In this document: in pieces, positions 23,399 through 36,469 of the stretch
Position numbering within the stretch: position 1 is the first letter of the stretch
How the letters are laid out: every line of letters starts with the position of its first letter
DNA from: Sipunculus nudus
Lineage: Eukaryota > Annelida > Sipuncula > Golfingiida > Sipunculidae
NCBI GenBank assembly: GCA_026874595.1
Contig: CM049317.1
Span: 47,952,401 to 48,016,400, forward strand
Reading direction: 5' to 3'
Length of the DNA stretch: 64,000 nt
The notes under the pieces: generated by a model
Database searches by the model: none
Told to the model about the DNA's origin: nothing
The model's input: only the letters and a program-made list of their open reading frames with translations
Made by a program: the position numbers and the translations under genes

Positions 23399-24439
23399 CA
23401 GAGACTTCCGTACGCAGCATTCGTGATCTCTACGGCAAGGTGAAAAAAATATCTCTACAGTGAGCCTACTGCCCTTCAACGCAGCCAACGAGGACGACCC
23501 CTGATGCTGAGCGATGTTAAAGTACAACGTTACATCAACGCATGTCGTAAGAATGATGCTGCTGTCACATTTAGAATGGTTATGGCTATAGCTGATGGAA
23601 TAGTCCAGCACCGTCTCAGCTTGCTTTTGACGGAGGCCCCATGTCATCACGATGACTGGGCCCGCTCGCTGCTGCGCCGGATGGGATTTGTTCAGCGGAA
23701 GGCAACTACGGACGTCATACACCCACCAAGCGATTTCGACTCCAACAAGGCAGAGTACCTCCAGCGCATTGATAAAACGAAGAAAGGAGGGCGATATTCC
23801 TGATGAGCATGTCATCAACTTTGACCAGACAGGCTGCCAGCTCACACCTGGAAACTGGACAGTGGAGAAAGAGGTGACCATAGCGGGGAAAGATGATAAG
23901 CGCAGGTGCCGTGACGAAATCAGGCGCACTGTTGCCGCCCCAGCTCATCTACGCCAGCAAAACAAACGATGTTTGCCTAAAGACTCATTCTCAGGTGACT
24001 GGAACGTAGCATGCTCACCCAGTCATTGGCGCACTTCAGAGACCATGATGGAATGTGTGAGGAAAATTCTCGTGCAGTATTTCACGCATTATCGCACAGA
24101 GCTCGGGGAAACCAAGACAGACAGCCCTGGTGATTTGTGATGTTTGTAAGTCCACCAAAAAGTAGAAGTCCGCAAATGTCTGGAGGCCAACAACATCTGG
24201 ATAACCTACGTCCTGCGTGTTGCACAGACAAATTACCGCCATTGGACTTAAGTCTGAATAAAGAGTACAAACAGGAGCTGAAGGCGCTGTATCATGAGTG
24301 GTACGACAGACAGGTGATGTCTCAGCTTGATCAGCGTGAGGGGGAAGTTGGTGACGACATCTCTGTTGATTTGGCACTTGAGCGCGTGCAGGTGGATAAC
24401 CGTTTGTTTGTGATCAAGCCTATTCACGGTCGTGGATGA
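23399..24439 (+). pseudogene. Pogo-like DDE transposase remnant, unit 3
   Basis: Same as the unit 2 remnant and missing the N-terminus. NFDQTG lies near 23,816 and the third-Asp segment near 24,247; the end is at 24,437-24,439. It carries the same frame breaks as copies 1 and 2. Confidence 0.7.
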
Positions 24440-24585
24440 AAAGGGTTCACCATCATCATGATGGGCAGTCGCTGCAGCTGGATCCACGATGGATCCACTC
24501 GTGGGAAACGGATGTGCTTTCTTCATGAACTAGACTTTTTGAATGTGCTTTTTTGTGAACTGACGTTTTGACGTCTGAAAAATTT

Positions 24586-25037
24586 TTAAAGGCGCCCATT
24601 CACTTACATTATGAAAAATAATTTATATGATTTCTAGCTTCCTGTGTATATATTAATGATATAAGAGTAATTTTGGTTGTGAAAACTCCTTATAACGCCC
24701 TCGTGAAGGATGTATGAATTTGTTTATCAACAGCATGTTTGTACACAGCAATGTTGACAAACGGGGGAAAAAAACATGTTACCTGAGGTGGGAGGTTGCA
24801 TATATGCGGAGGTAGAAAGCTCACTTGTTACAAAACGCCATTTGCAAAGCTTTGGCTCATCTGACTTGCTGCCAGATGCCCTTGTTGAATTTGGTTTGAT
24901 TATTTTGGCGGGCCCCCATATATTAGAAACCGGTAGATATAAACCAAACCAGAAGCCTGTGTGCGGTGATATCCATGTTTTCTGGCTTATTTTTAAGCTC
25001 AACTAAATTTCATTTAGTTTATAAATATCAGATAGGT
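24586..25037. mobile_element. TTAA-type MITE inside unit 3
   Basis: Same truncated element as in units 1 and 2. Confidence 0.7.
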
Positions 25038-25479
25038 ACAATATTACCCGGCACCTCTCTTCAATAAATATTTATGGATTATTCGATGGTCGAAATGAAA
25101 CTTTCAAGGTAAAACATCCATTATTACCGGGGGGGGGGGGGGACGGTTTCGAGCCAATGGGAGCGGCCGGGTTATGCGTCTACTTTAACTCCCAATACAC
25201 CTATAACTTAACTGCATACTGTGGACGATTACATTTCACCTATGAAATCTTATGTTCTAGAAAATCTGTGTTACCAAAAAGAAAAATTATTCACAGAGAT
25301 ATTTTCGTGAAGACCACAAAATGCGAGTTTGAAACTTTTCAATAATAGGAATTGGTATTATCGCCTTTTTGCTCCTCGTGTATTCACTGAAGGATGAAAA
25401 GTAAAGAAAAACCTTGACTGCACAATAGTTATATTTACAGCTATAACCAAACCTAGTTTTATTCATGTGAGACCCAGAA

Positions 25480-28400
25480 ATGAGTCATGATGCTGCCGGT
25501 AAACAGCGAGTCCTTGAGATACGGAAATTAATGAGAGACCCCAATTAAAGCTTTCTAAAATGAGCTCACCAGGAGAAAACTATGAAGATTTGTTCAGGGA
25601 AGTACTGGCTGATCTGAAAGATCTTAGGTTGGAATTGGTTTCTTTGAAAGTTGACCAAGAATCAATAAAAGCGAATATCACAGATAGAATAGAGAAAATG
25701 CCCCAGGATACGTAGGACCAATAGATACTAAGTTTTCAGAACTTAAAAACAAAAGTAAACAATGTTATACAGTCAGCACACAGCTTGTCGAAAGAACCCT
25801 AAGATTCTGATGTTACAGTAATTGCACAAGTTGTGGCCCAGAAACATGGAGATAACCCTCAGGTAATTGCGTGTAAACTCATACGAAAAGGTATTGGTCT
25901 TGATGATGAAGCGAAAGTGCGAGCGATTCGTTTGGGATCCAGAAACAATAGACCAGGTCTGTTGAAACATTGAGTTTCTTTCAAGAGAAGACAAGATAAA
26001 GATCCTTAAAGTAAGACCAGTTTGGGGAAAGTCGGACAACTACAGTTCTGTCTATCTGCGCTCATCTCCGACAGATGCAGAGAGACTGATTCATTTAAAT
26101 TTAAGAACAATTTTGAATGAGCTACCAAACAGGGAAGAATACAGAATCACTGGCCACGGGAAGGCCGTGCGTGTTACAGACGAAAATAGGCCGAATAATC
26201 CGGGGTCAAAGGGTCCTAGACAAAAGACGATACAAAACTACAAGAACGCACAGGTGAGCCCAAATTCCAATATGCCCCGAGCCCCGTCACACATGCAATA
26301 GATTACGAGAGGTCATGCACCTGAGGTCGTCAACTTTTCACGAACAAGCGCCTAAAATAATGGAGGGTTAACGGCTAGCCAGTCGAGCGTGTCAGCTTAT
26401 ATGAACACGTCCGACGGTCGACCTGCAGAGTTTGGGAAACAAACTGTCCTCCCAGTATTTTCCCAACCGTATTACGGTAGACCAGACGTTCAAATAGTCA
26501 ATTCGTGATCACTTGCCCAACGCCGAATCAAATGGTTTATAGTATACTTTACTCTCAATTTATGCCAATGCAATCCTCACAGGAGACCAGAGACGCACTG
26601 CAATGCCATGTGTTAACTCCTAGGTACGATTCGGTAGAAACCAATGGAACCAGTTAGGTTTGTTCACTGAGGGTTGTTCCCGACCCTCAGTGAACTCTGA
26701 AAATACACTTTTGCTGTGTGGAATGTTAATGGGTAAGCTCCCGAGGCAGCGGAAATCTTTCGCTTCTAAAGAAGCAACTCATTTTCACGCTGCCAGCTTT
26801 GACCGTTAATGATATATTTAGACACAAGATGGCGGTTTGTTGTCCGCTGAGAAAAACGTTCGTATGATGTGACAAGCAGCCAACCAGATGCCCATAAACA
26901 AACACTCGACAGGCATCCTGGCTTCGCCCATAGCTGCCCTTCAGGCGCTGATTGATGAGTGTTTATGGTCGAATTTTGATTGCTCACTCTTGATTCGACC
27001 GATTCGATTATGACATTATGACTGTGTTAGCGTAGCAATGTATCTGTTGTCTGCAGATCGGAAACCAGCCAGTGATGTGTGCATGCAGCCTTTGTTGTAA
27101 CGTTTTGTTTGAATTAAGGCTCATCGGCCGGGCATCCTATGTGCCCAAGGCCCTAAGCAAACCACGTCTGGGGCAATACTCTCTGAGCCTGTGGCCTGTT
27201 CAGATAGTTACTTGGGCGATGAGCTGTCCCTCAAAACGAAATGAACATGATTGGCTCCGTGTATTCCTCGCTTGGCCGTGTCTTCCAGCACAAGGTCTCG
27301 TCTGATTGGACAAAAATACAGTGCTCCCCTCTGGGGTTGCAATTCAGGATACGAGGTCATAACAAACAGCGCTTACGATATAGGAAGTAGGCCTATAGGT
27401 AAAGCGCTGTGTAAAGAGCGTTGTTAATGGGTGGACGAAGTCAAACTATATTTTTAGGACCGGGAATTTGCTGAAGAAAAATATTGATATCGCTTGTATT
27501 TGTGAAAATCACTGAATAATGAACGATGAGGTAAACGTTCAAGGTTGTAAATGGTACGGTCATAATAGACAACAGGTAAATGTAAGAGCTAAAAGAGGTT
27601 CTGATGGTACTGGTATTCTTGTTAAACATGTGAATACTCAGATATATGAAATTAAGATTATTGATAAATCGATCGTTGGGGTAATTGGCTTACCGCTTAC
27701 AGATAACCAAACAGGCTTTATACTTATATTTTATTGTTATTTGCCTCCATAAAACATATACTGGGGAAGAGATTCACATATGTTATTTTCACATCTTACT
27801 CATCAGGTTTATCATTTTTCTGAAGCAGATTTCTTTTTGTTAGTAGTAGGTGACTTTAACGCACGCTAAGGGAATTTTCAGGATTTCATAGTTGGGGTTG
27901 ACGATATATCACCAAGACTCGTAATAGATATTACCTGTAACATGCACGGGGAGAGTCTGTTGGATTTTTTAGAGAGACCAAAATGTGTATTTTGACCGGA
28001 AGAGTATGGAAAGACGCTAGTAATTTTACTTCTGTGTCCCTGAAAGGTAAATCTGTGGTGGATTACATAATAACGAGGCAGGAATTAGTCGACTATTGTC
28101 TGGATTTTGGTAGCTTTGGTTGAGCTAAGTAATGATTTGATCGACGAGTTTACCCTGGGAAGTCTGGTTACGGAGCTTTGTAAAACGCCGGACCACGCAC
28201 TGTTATGTGTACGGGTTCGTATAAAGGACGCAAATAATATATCATTGTCCATTGCTTTAACAATGGAGTAGTGCCGTCGGTTTGGAATAAAGCTGTCATA
28301 GCCCCGATTCTTAAACCCGGAAAAAGATGAATTTGAACCGTTAAATTACAGAGGTAAAAGCTTACTGTCATGTGTCGGAAAAATCTATAGTGCGCTTTTA

Positions 28401-28619
28401 GAAAAAAGAATCGCCAGTTACTGTGATATTTTAGGTCTTACAGCTGAAAAGCAAAAAAGATTCAGGAGAGGTAGATCTTGCGCAGAGCATATTTTTGCTT
28501 CATCCTGTATTATCAGAAATAGAATGGACACAGGTTTAGATTGATTTATTGGATTTATAGATATGGAAAAGGCTTTTGACCGAATACATAGAGATTTAAT
28601 GTTTTACGTTAAGATGTGA
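25480..28619 (+). pseudogene. LINE ORF1, EN and 5' RT fragments, unit 3
   Basis: Third copy of the ORF1-like, uncharacterised, endonuclease and truncated RT arrangement. The ORF1-like part is 25,480-26,301, the 13-bp inverted repeat is 26,662-26,695, and the RT part ends at 28,617-28,619. A single-base change near 28,457 alters a lysine/asparagine codon region. Stops are shared with units 1 and 2. Confidence 0.7.
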
Positions 28620-29115
28620 ATTTCTCCAGTATAATCAAAACCCCATAATAAATAACCCCATCAAAATACATGAATTAACGAATAAGTTCATGTGGCTTTA
28701 TTGAGAATTCATCAAACAGCATTGGATGAGGTCGATCCCGTGTTGCCATTGTTGTCACTGAATCCAGGTTGCTCCTCAAGGGATGTCATTTGATAATCGG
28801 TCGTATTTTTATCGTTGGAATCATGATTTTGTGGATTATCTTGACCCACGAAAACCACGAAAATAATGACCAACTAATATATCTGAATCTACAGTATATC
28901 CGTGATTTCTACCAGTTTCACGTATCTCCTCTATTCGTTACCATTTGAAGGAACAATAGCCATTTGACTGCACTAGGGTTTATATGTTATGTTTCATTAT
29001 ATTGTTCAGTCAAGGGCATGCCGCCACTCATAAACCGGAACGGCAGAGAATACCAAAACTAATAATGCCAAGATATATTTTGCATTACAATAACTAGACA
29101 CCTATTCCCACTTTA

Positions 29116-29946
29116 AATAACAAATGTTGAAGATTACATGTGGCCATAGAGAAAGGCGTAGGGTATGGCCGGGTGGTTGACGGTTCCGGGGTTAAGGGTC
29201 AAGTTTTATCATTGTTATAGCTACTCTGTATCCGGCCGTCGTATGTGTGTGACCGTTGATATTATTTTTTTAAAGATATCGACATTTTTGCATGTGCATA
29301 CATAAACGAGTTGCTCAAATTCAACCGATTATAAAGAAAAATGATCAAAAATTTATATAAATCTATCGATCAGCACATCAGCTAAAGTCTGTACCGAAAC
29401 ACTTGTCCGCATGTTTTCTGTGATAATTGTTTTAATTATAATCCTAAAAATTTGCCATTTGGAATAAAGTATATATACGTGGTGACGCTGTCGTGACAAT
29501 GCCGTAGGAAAACGTAGATGACAGTAGCCGTACCGTAGAGAGAACTTGGCGAGCACTGGGACGAAGAGGGCCTATGTTCTCCTACGGCAAGACACGTTTT
29601 ACCGTCGGAGAACGTGGTCATAACGTCTCATTGCCGAAGCAGCACCGTAAATGAACGTGATATACCGTGGAGAGAACGTGACGAGAACACGGTTTTCAAT
29701 TTCGTCAAGTTCATTCACGACACTGCACTTTCTGGCTTTACGTATAGTTGAACAATGTTCTGTTGAACAATAGATCCTTTAAGGGCGCTATCCTTTCTTA
29801 CTTTATAGGACCTCGTAATTTAAATTGTTTTGTCGTAGTTTATTGAATACAGAACAAAACAACGATATGATAAAAATGGTAGTGTTAGGTTACAATTAAG
29901 CCTGCCTGATTTCAGGTTTTGTGAGCAGTATTAGATAAAATAAAAA
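29116..29946. other. Unassigned DNA with CCGT/GAGAACGTG words
   Basis: No gene is seen. Between about 29,495 and 29,695 the words GCCGTAGGA, ACCGT and GAGAACGTG recur. A near-perfect inverted pair, GCCGTAGGAAAAC and GTTCTCCTACGGC, lies about 70 bp apart (near 29,501 and 29,573). It may be a degenerate MITE or minisatellite. Confidence 0.4.
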
Positions 29947-30018
29947 TCATAACCTATACTTCAAATATTTTTCATGATTATTTCATAACCTATACTTCAA
30001 ATATTTTTCATGATTATT
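29947..30018 (+). repeat. 36-bp direct repeat, two copies
   Basis: The phrase starting TCATAACCTATACTTCAAAT and ending TTCATGATTATT occurs twice back to back with a 36-bp period. Confidence 0.85.
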
Positions 30019-30202
30019 CTTTGTGAAGGGTTCGCCATCTTTGCTCTTGTGGCACAGGCGGGCATACCATCAAAGCTCTGGAGTTCTGGGCTTTATCCTA
30101 ATATATCCAAAAGAAATTATAATTTTTTTCATAATATTCTCAGCACTTAAACATAAACTGATCGAATTATCATTTAAAAGGAAACAGCCTTTCTTCAGAT
30201 AC

Positions 30203-30204
<2 letters not shown>

Positions 30205-30256
<52 letters not shown>
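30205..30256. repeat. (TA)n microsatellite
   Basis: A run of about 26 TA units. The Ile-Tyr frames it creates are not genes. Confidence 0.95.
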
Positions 30257-30260
<4 letters not shown>

Positions 30261-30287
30261 ATATATATACGTGATCGATATTTGCTA

Positions 30288-30485
30288 CTATAGTGGAACC
30301 CCGCCTTGCGACCACCCCACAATCGCAACCACCCCACAATTACGACCACTCTGCTTGGTTCCAAATTTTTTTAGTTTAATTATGTTTAAAAATGACTAAA
30401 AATTACGACCACCCCTTAATTCAGAATTACGACCAGATATCCTGGCCCCAGCGCTAATGCGACCCCGCTAAGTGACCACCGCCGA
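30288..30485 (+). mobile_element. Possible Tigger/pogo-like transposon end
   Basis: The sequence begins TATAGTGGAACCCCGC and is followed by repeated GCGACCACCCC, ATTACGACCA and similar words. TA plus AGTGGAACC-CG is like the inverted ends of Tigger/pogo-type elements. The matching right end was not found, so this may be a fragment. Confidence 0.4.
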
Positions 30486-33400
30486 GAAGTACTTGTCACA
30501 GGCGTATTAATAATTTATACACCAAAAAGAAGTTATACCAATATTTATGAAAACAAAAACATATTTGCACATATTATTAGGAAAGGTAAATGTACGAAAC
30601 AGTACTTGAGAAACAATTTGAATGATAATAGACCTTTTCAACGAGCATGCGCACTGCACGTAATAGTCGTCTGCTCGGTTAGCTTCCTCTGAGCCAGGAT
30701 TGCGGGTTTTTAAATGAAAGCAGACAATAACTAACACTTAAATCTAACGATGAGATAGAATTGTATTCCACCCATCCTTTGAGATACAGCAGTTTGCTGA
30801 AATAACGGACCCGATCCGTCGGTGTCAATCGTCGCCAACATATGTCACTCGTGTTTATGTAAAGGTATATTAATATTACAAAATTTAATTGTTCGAACCA
30901 TGTTAAAATATGAAAAAAAATAATCATTTTTTGAGTAACTTTCTTTGAACCTGACAACCCAATATGCCCTACTAATCTTGTAGGTAAGATGTACTCCGAG
31001 ACATCAAAGAGTTCCTGGTTGTGTAGAATCAATAGAGACCAAATACCTATGTTCCCGGCCAATATTTTAATACTGATGCTTATTCCACCGGCATCGATCA
31101 GCAGCTCAGGACTAGACTCTAAATTACCTACTCACAACACCCTGTTATCTTTCCTTGCCAAAAATCACTTTTTCCAGTCACCGCTAATTCTAGTTTTATA
31201 CTTCAACGCTCCATCAATCACATCGTCTAGTCACAAATCAGGACCTCTGTGATCTCCTGGCCTCCATTAGACCAGCAAGTAATATAGAGAATCAATTTTC
31301 TTCTGCCCTGTCATATCATCAGGTACGTTTCTCAGCATTTACGCATAGCAAAGGGATACGTGTCATATTTATCTATTCCATGTAAAATGTCTTCGACTTG
31401 TTCACTAGTGTACGAAACTATAACCAAAACTTTGAAAATCGAGCATATTCTCAGCAAAATAATCGAATCTTTGAGCTTTTGATGCAAACTGCGAATACAA
31501 ATAACCTTTTGGACTGCGTCTTTGAATTTGAGTTACACTCAATGATAAATGATAATTCGGGTTCAAACTAATTTCATGGAAATGGTTTTATCAGATTCAA
31601 GCATGTCATTTATGGTGTTAGTACCAGCAAAATCTTTGAAATTCCTTTTGCAATATTTTTTTACCTGATATTTTTTTGTATATTGAATAAAGTATTATGC
31701 TGAACGATTTAAGCAATTTTAAATCAGAACACTCAGAAAACTAATAAACTATAACAACTTCAGTATAACGTGGAGTTTTAATTTTCCAATCTTGCAACCG
31801 GACCAATAGTGTTCGCAGTTTTCGTACAGAGTCAGTCGCAGTCCAGTTTATTTATAATTTATTTCAATTTTAATTGAATCAAACTTATGAATATGAAAAA
31901 AAACTTGCTTTGTTCTTCTATTTCTATTCTTTTATGGACAGGGGGGCATTTTACATACCAGGGTGCACTAAGTTCCTTCTAGCTTTTGTCGAGTACGCCT
32001 GATTTGAAGGACCAAACCCGGTGAAAGGTGTGTCAATCGCTATTCCGTAGGTGACCTGAACACGTTTGGGCCAGACTGAGACTGGCAGTTTAGACATCTG
32101 TGTGGGTCGAGTGGTTAAGTAGGAGGTGATAGTCACCTGCACACGAGTCAACACTGACTGCCTTTTTGTTTGGAAAGAAAGCCTTTAACATATCATCAAT
32201 GTGGTTATATCCCCGTACTTGTTCAGCAGTTAAGATGTAGTGGTTGTCCAGTTTTTGCACTGACATGTCGGTGTCATTTTCGTCGGTACATATGGAAACA
32301 AATTTATAAGGCCAACATAATGGAGATACTTATCAGGTGCATACTAACAAACAATTCTATTTAAAAATCATAACTTAATATCATGCATCCGAAGGGATAA
32401 AATCACGACTCGTGCAACATATAATAATAATTTATTGTACATACAAAAAATATTAATCCAGTAAGTTCATAGTGCAAACATGAAAGTTTTCTTTTATGTA
32501 AGTTCGGGGAATATTCGAATGGGAAATTTTAGCGATTGTTAAAGAAAGGTTAATTACAGCCATAAATACATTAAGACACTTTCCATCACAGTTCGTCTTT
32601 GCTTTTAATCAATATCAAACGTTCAAACAACAGGCCTTACAAAGCGACCAAAGACATACCATAATACCCATGTAATTAATAAGACACAAGCGGTTTGAAT
32701 GGAAATGTAGAGAAGTATGCAGGGAGACATAGGTCTGATTTGTATACCATGCACACAGCATTCAGCTTAACCTAAATAAAGAAAACATGTTGCAGGGTAC
32801 ACATTAATGGTGTAAAAATAGCTGCAGACGTCCCCTTCATGGTTCTTTTTAAATAGAAATAATAAATCCAAAATAAGTGGCAATTAGACTTCAACGATCC
32901 TCGCGCTTTCCAGGTGTAATATGTAATGGCATTGTAATGAATTCATGTATGTCATTTATTATAAGTAAAATCATCATTGATTACGTTTTGGGTTCATTAA
33001 TAAGTGTGAATATTATTTAATGTGTCATATATCATGCGAGGCACACAAAACAAGGCTGAAACGTCAAATCAATTATTTCAAATTAACATTCTCACCATTT
33101 GATAAAGTATATAGTTTTGGCGCACATAGAACGTGATATTAAGATATTTTTGAAGATCATACATTTTAACGCGCTAACCGTCTTGGGTAAAATAACCAGG
33201 GAAGGAAAGTTCAGGAAATAAATCAATCACGCAAATGTGGAATTGGGTCCGTCCGGTACTGATATTGATATTTTCTGACATTTAGAGAGGATAACTTCAT
33301 TTTTTTGTATTTAAAGCAATAAATATGTTCCATATAACTAGGTTAATTTCATATATATACATTTTATTTAAGAAAAAGGATAACCAGGAAAGCGGGAAAC

Positions 33401-35893
33401 GTGTGGCAAGGATGTCAACTTAGTAATTTTATTAACTTCGTGAAGTTCATTACTGAATGGCTTCCTTAAGCTAATTACATTGTCTCATACATTTCCACAC
33501 TGCTTTTTTGCATGTGTGAAACGGGATAAAAAGTAGTTGCAAATTGTTTTCATTTCTCATCAAGCATACACCCATATAGGAGCAAAATAACATTGTTTAA
33601 TCTGATGCTTTTGTACATTTCTCGGATAGGTTGAATGTATTGTGGTTCTTTTTTTTTTTAAAAATGCCATCTTTTTCATGTCTAAGTATTCATAGGGGGT
33701 TATAGCAACATAAGCAAAGGAATTAAATTGGCAGACATATCTATAGACGCAACGATCCGCTAATATAGTCTTTTTTTGTAACCTGACTGGTCCTGGAAAC
33801 ACCTGGTAAAGACAATAAATATTAATGACCTGGACTTTGTCAGATGGAGGGACACTTGCAGCACCTGCTTTAGAATGGAACGTTGAAGAGGACGACACAG
33901 ATTTTCAGTGATTACCACTGAAGAATGAGAGACAAAATACAGAAATTCCTCTCGGATCAGAGTTTGGAAAGTCAAGGACTGCTGCACGCAGTATGGTTAT
34001 TGCTCTGGAATGATTCCTCCAGGGGATTGTTTAATAATTCCTTTTGGTCCTTCGTATGTTGTTTGTCCATTCCTGTTTTACAAAAGTACTCGGTTAATAT
34101 TATTCTGCTTTCTCTCCTACACATATTTGGGTGATTGGTGGTCTACAGTAAAATGTATTATAATTCGTCATAGAATACATTATACAAACTGATAATTTTC
34201 CAAAAACTACAGTAAACAATTTGGTTTAAAGTAAACCTTGTATTACAGTAAACCTGTAGAAAGTCGAAAGTTTTGAAATTCTTGTTGGGCCATGGTACAC
34301 GGTCCACTCCATAAATTTCGAAAACTCGTGATCGAATGACAGTTTTACTATCAGGGTTAGAGATATACATTTTACTAATTTGTTACATGCTTGAGTGAAA
34401 TGGAAGCAAGTTGAAAATAACACATTCGGAGTGAAAATGTCATTAAAATAGATTTAATTCTTGAATTTATCTGCAGTTTTGTAAAGATCGTAAGCCTGAT
34501 CTTAACTCCTTACAGGCTTGTTATTTGCCCATAAATTATTTATAGTATCTAGTCAATATATGCTCTCTTGTTTAATCGTCACAAACACAAGGTGACAATA
34601 TTGTAGGTTTTTTTTAATTACACGAAGAACGAAAATAAAAATAACTGGAATTATAGTTCAAATGAAAATCGTGTCACGATGAACTGAAAACACAGTGAAA
34701 ATTCAATAGAAAATCTGTGTTTTATGCCACATAAACCAATCAATAGCCGATATTTAGATTAAGCAAAGCCGAAATGGATATTGGTCAGAATTATTATTAA
34801 GGTCGAATAAACAAAACACATGCAATATGCAAATTTGTATTTTTACCCATTTGGCATAGCTTTTATTTGTAATATTGGCTATGCATTCGGCTATATAGCA
34901 ACAAGTAAGTCAGTTGTTCTGCTTCTGAATATCTACAGTCCATTCTCAATTTTCGTGAGATATATAAAGTTTTTACTGACTGGACGAGCCAATGGCCGGC
35001 AAAAAAAAACCATCATGAATTTGTACAACGGACACTATTTTCAAATGGCGGCATGAATTTCATCTTGCTCACCAGACATAGTTACTGCCAGAAATGTGTT
35101 TTTAACGGGACAGTTTTGCCGCATCCTGCTTCCTCAACGAGAGCGAATGAGTTAAATTTGACCTCTTATAACGGGTTACACAGCCACAGGTGTTCAAGGA
35201 ACAGATGCAGCTGGTTTCAGGAAAAGTGCATTAATTATTAATTCCGTAGGAATAGGCTAAGGCCTATCCATAGGTAGGATACGGGGAGGCGGTCAGTATT
35301 TATAGTTCCGCTTAATATAACGTACCCTGGAATATAACTTTTTATTGTCCGAATGGAAGACATCAATGCTTAACTAGCCTATATTACAACTTAACAAGAG
35401 AGGAATTTATTCGCTGATTTTTTTCGTGAATAAAAATACTGCAGAATTACCACAAGAAATGGTGAAGACAATAACTCCGCAGTTCAAGTTAATCAAATTT
35501 AATCCGCCAACGTCTCCTTGGCTTGCGGATATCCTTTTTTCTTTCTTCCTGAACAATAGATCATTCAATCTAGAGTAATGTCGACGTTGGCAGGGAACTC
35601 GTATTCAGTAGACTATTGTTATAGAACCATGTCTGGTAATTGGCATTTTTATTAAAAGGGAAATGATTATGGCAATGAGTTACATATACCCGCCTACTCT
35701 GTGTATTTGTCACAATAAAGAGGGCCGATCTACTAACATAAAATGGTACTCATTAAATGTGAAAGGTCAAACACACACATAGATATTTCTTATATTCCCT
35801 CTTATCCATGAGAAGTCAATATCAAATATATTAAATGTATAGAATATTAAATCTCAGAAGTGTAGAGCTGTCTCAATATTACAAGTTTCTCTG
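30486..35893. other. Unassigned AT-rich DNA
   Basis: I see no gene, RNA or clear transposon in this 5.4-kb stretch. The short open frames show no domains. Confidence 0.4.
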
Positions 35894-35913
35894 CATACAT
35901 ATACGAATACGCC

Positions 35914-36028
35914 TTATAAGGCTGAATTCAGCAACACTCGGTCCACAACAACCGAAGAGAAAGGATCTCCAGCAGAAGCGGCAGATCTTCGAGTGTCATC
36001 GAAAGATTTAGGTTAAAGACCTGTAAGT
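35914..36028 (+). promoter_or_regulatory. Possible promoter and first exon
   Basis: TTATAAG at 35,914-35,920 could be a TATA box. About 30 bp downstream lies purine-rich, less AT-biased sequence. It ends at GACCT followed by GTAAGT (36,023-36,028), a consensus splice donor. The exon would be about 35,945-36,022 and non-coding or only briefly coding. This rests on motif spacing alone. Confidence 0.25.
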
Positions 36029-36469
36029 TGTTCTCACTTGCAACTTTCTTGTAAATGTAATTCTAGATAATTAGTCTAACTCACAGTGTAAACACAGTTT
36101 GTAAATACCGAGACTTTTTAAATGAGGGTCCTTTTCAAACTTTATTCAAAAATTTTTAGATCAATGTTCCGTGGAGTAAACGTATTTGAAATCGCCACGA
36201 CAAAGTAGTGTTGAGAGGCAGATATTTTTAGAAATGAAAACGGATCATAGTTATGAGGTAAATACGGGGTTTTTATATAGGTATCGCAAATTTTGTTGAT
36301 GAAGCCACGTACTGTGACATGTAAACTGTGTCCAATGAGAGACGTTATGTGTCCTGAGTAGGAACTTTTCAGGCCCTCATGGCATACATGCCGTGATACT
36401 TGACATGGCCGTAGAATTTATTAGTATTTTTAGCGTTTGTTTTTCTGATAGCTCTTTTCACCCTATTTA

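Larger units (their letters stand above)
23399..29115 (+). repeat. Tandem unit 3 of about 5.72 kb
   Basis: Third tandem copy, closest to unit 2. It ends at CCCACTTTA and continues into unrelated sequence (AATAACAAATG), which shows the original right flank of the duplicated block. It has private changes such as GATAACCCTC near 25,851. Confidence 0.9.

Noticed and set aside
30170-30364. Open frames rich in alternating Ile and Tyr over the (TA)n tract, both strands
   Set aside because: They are translations of a microsatellite.
30486-35893. Short open frames of 60-130 codons
   Set aside because: AT-rich, overlapping on both strands, with no recognisable motifs.
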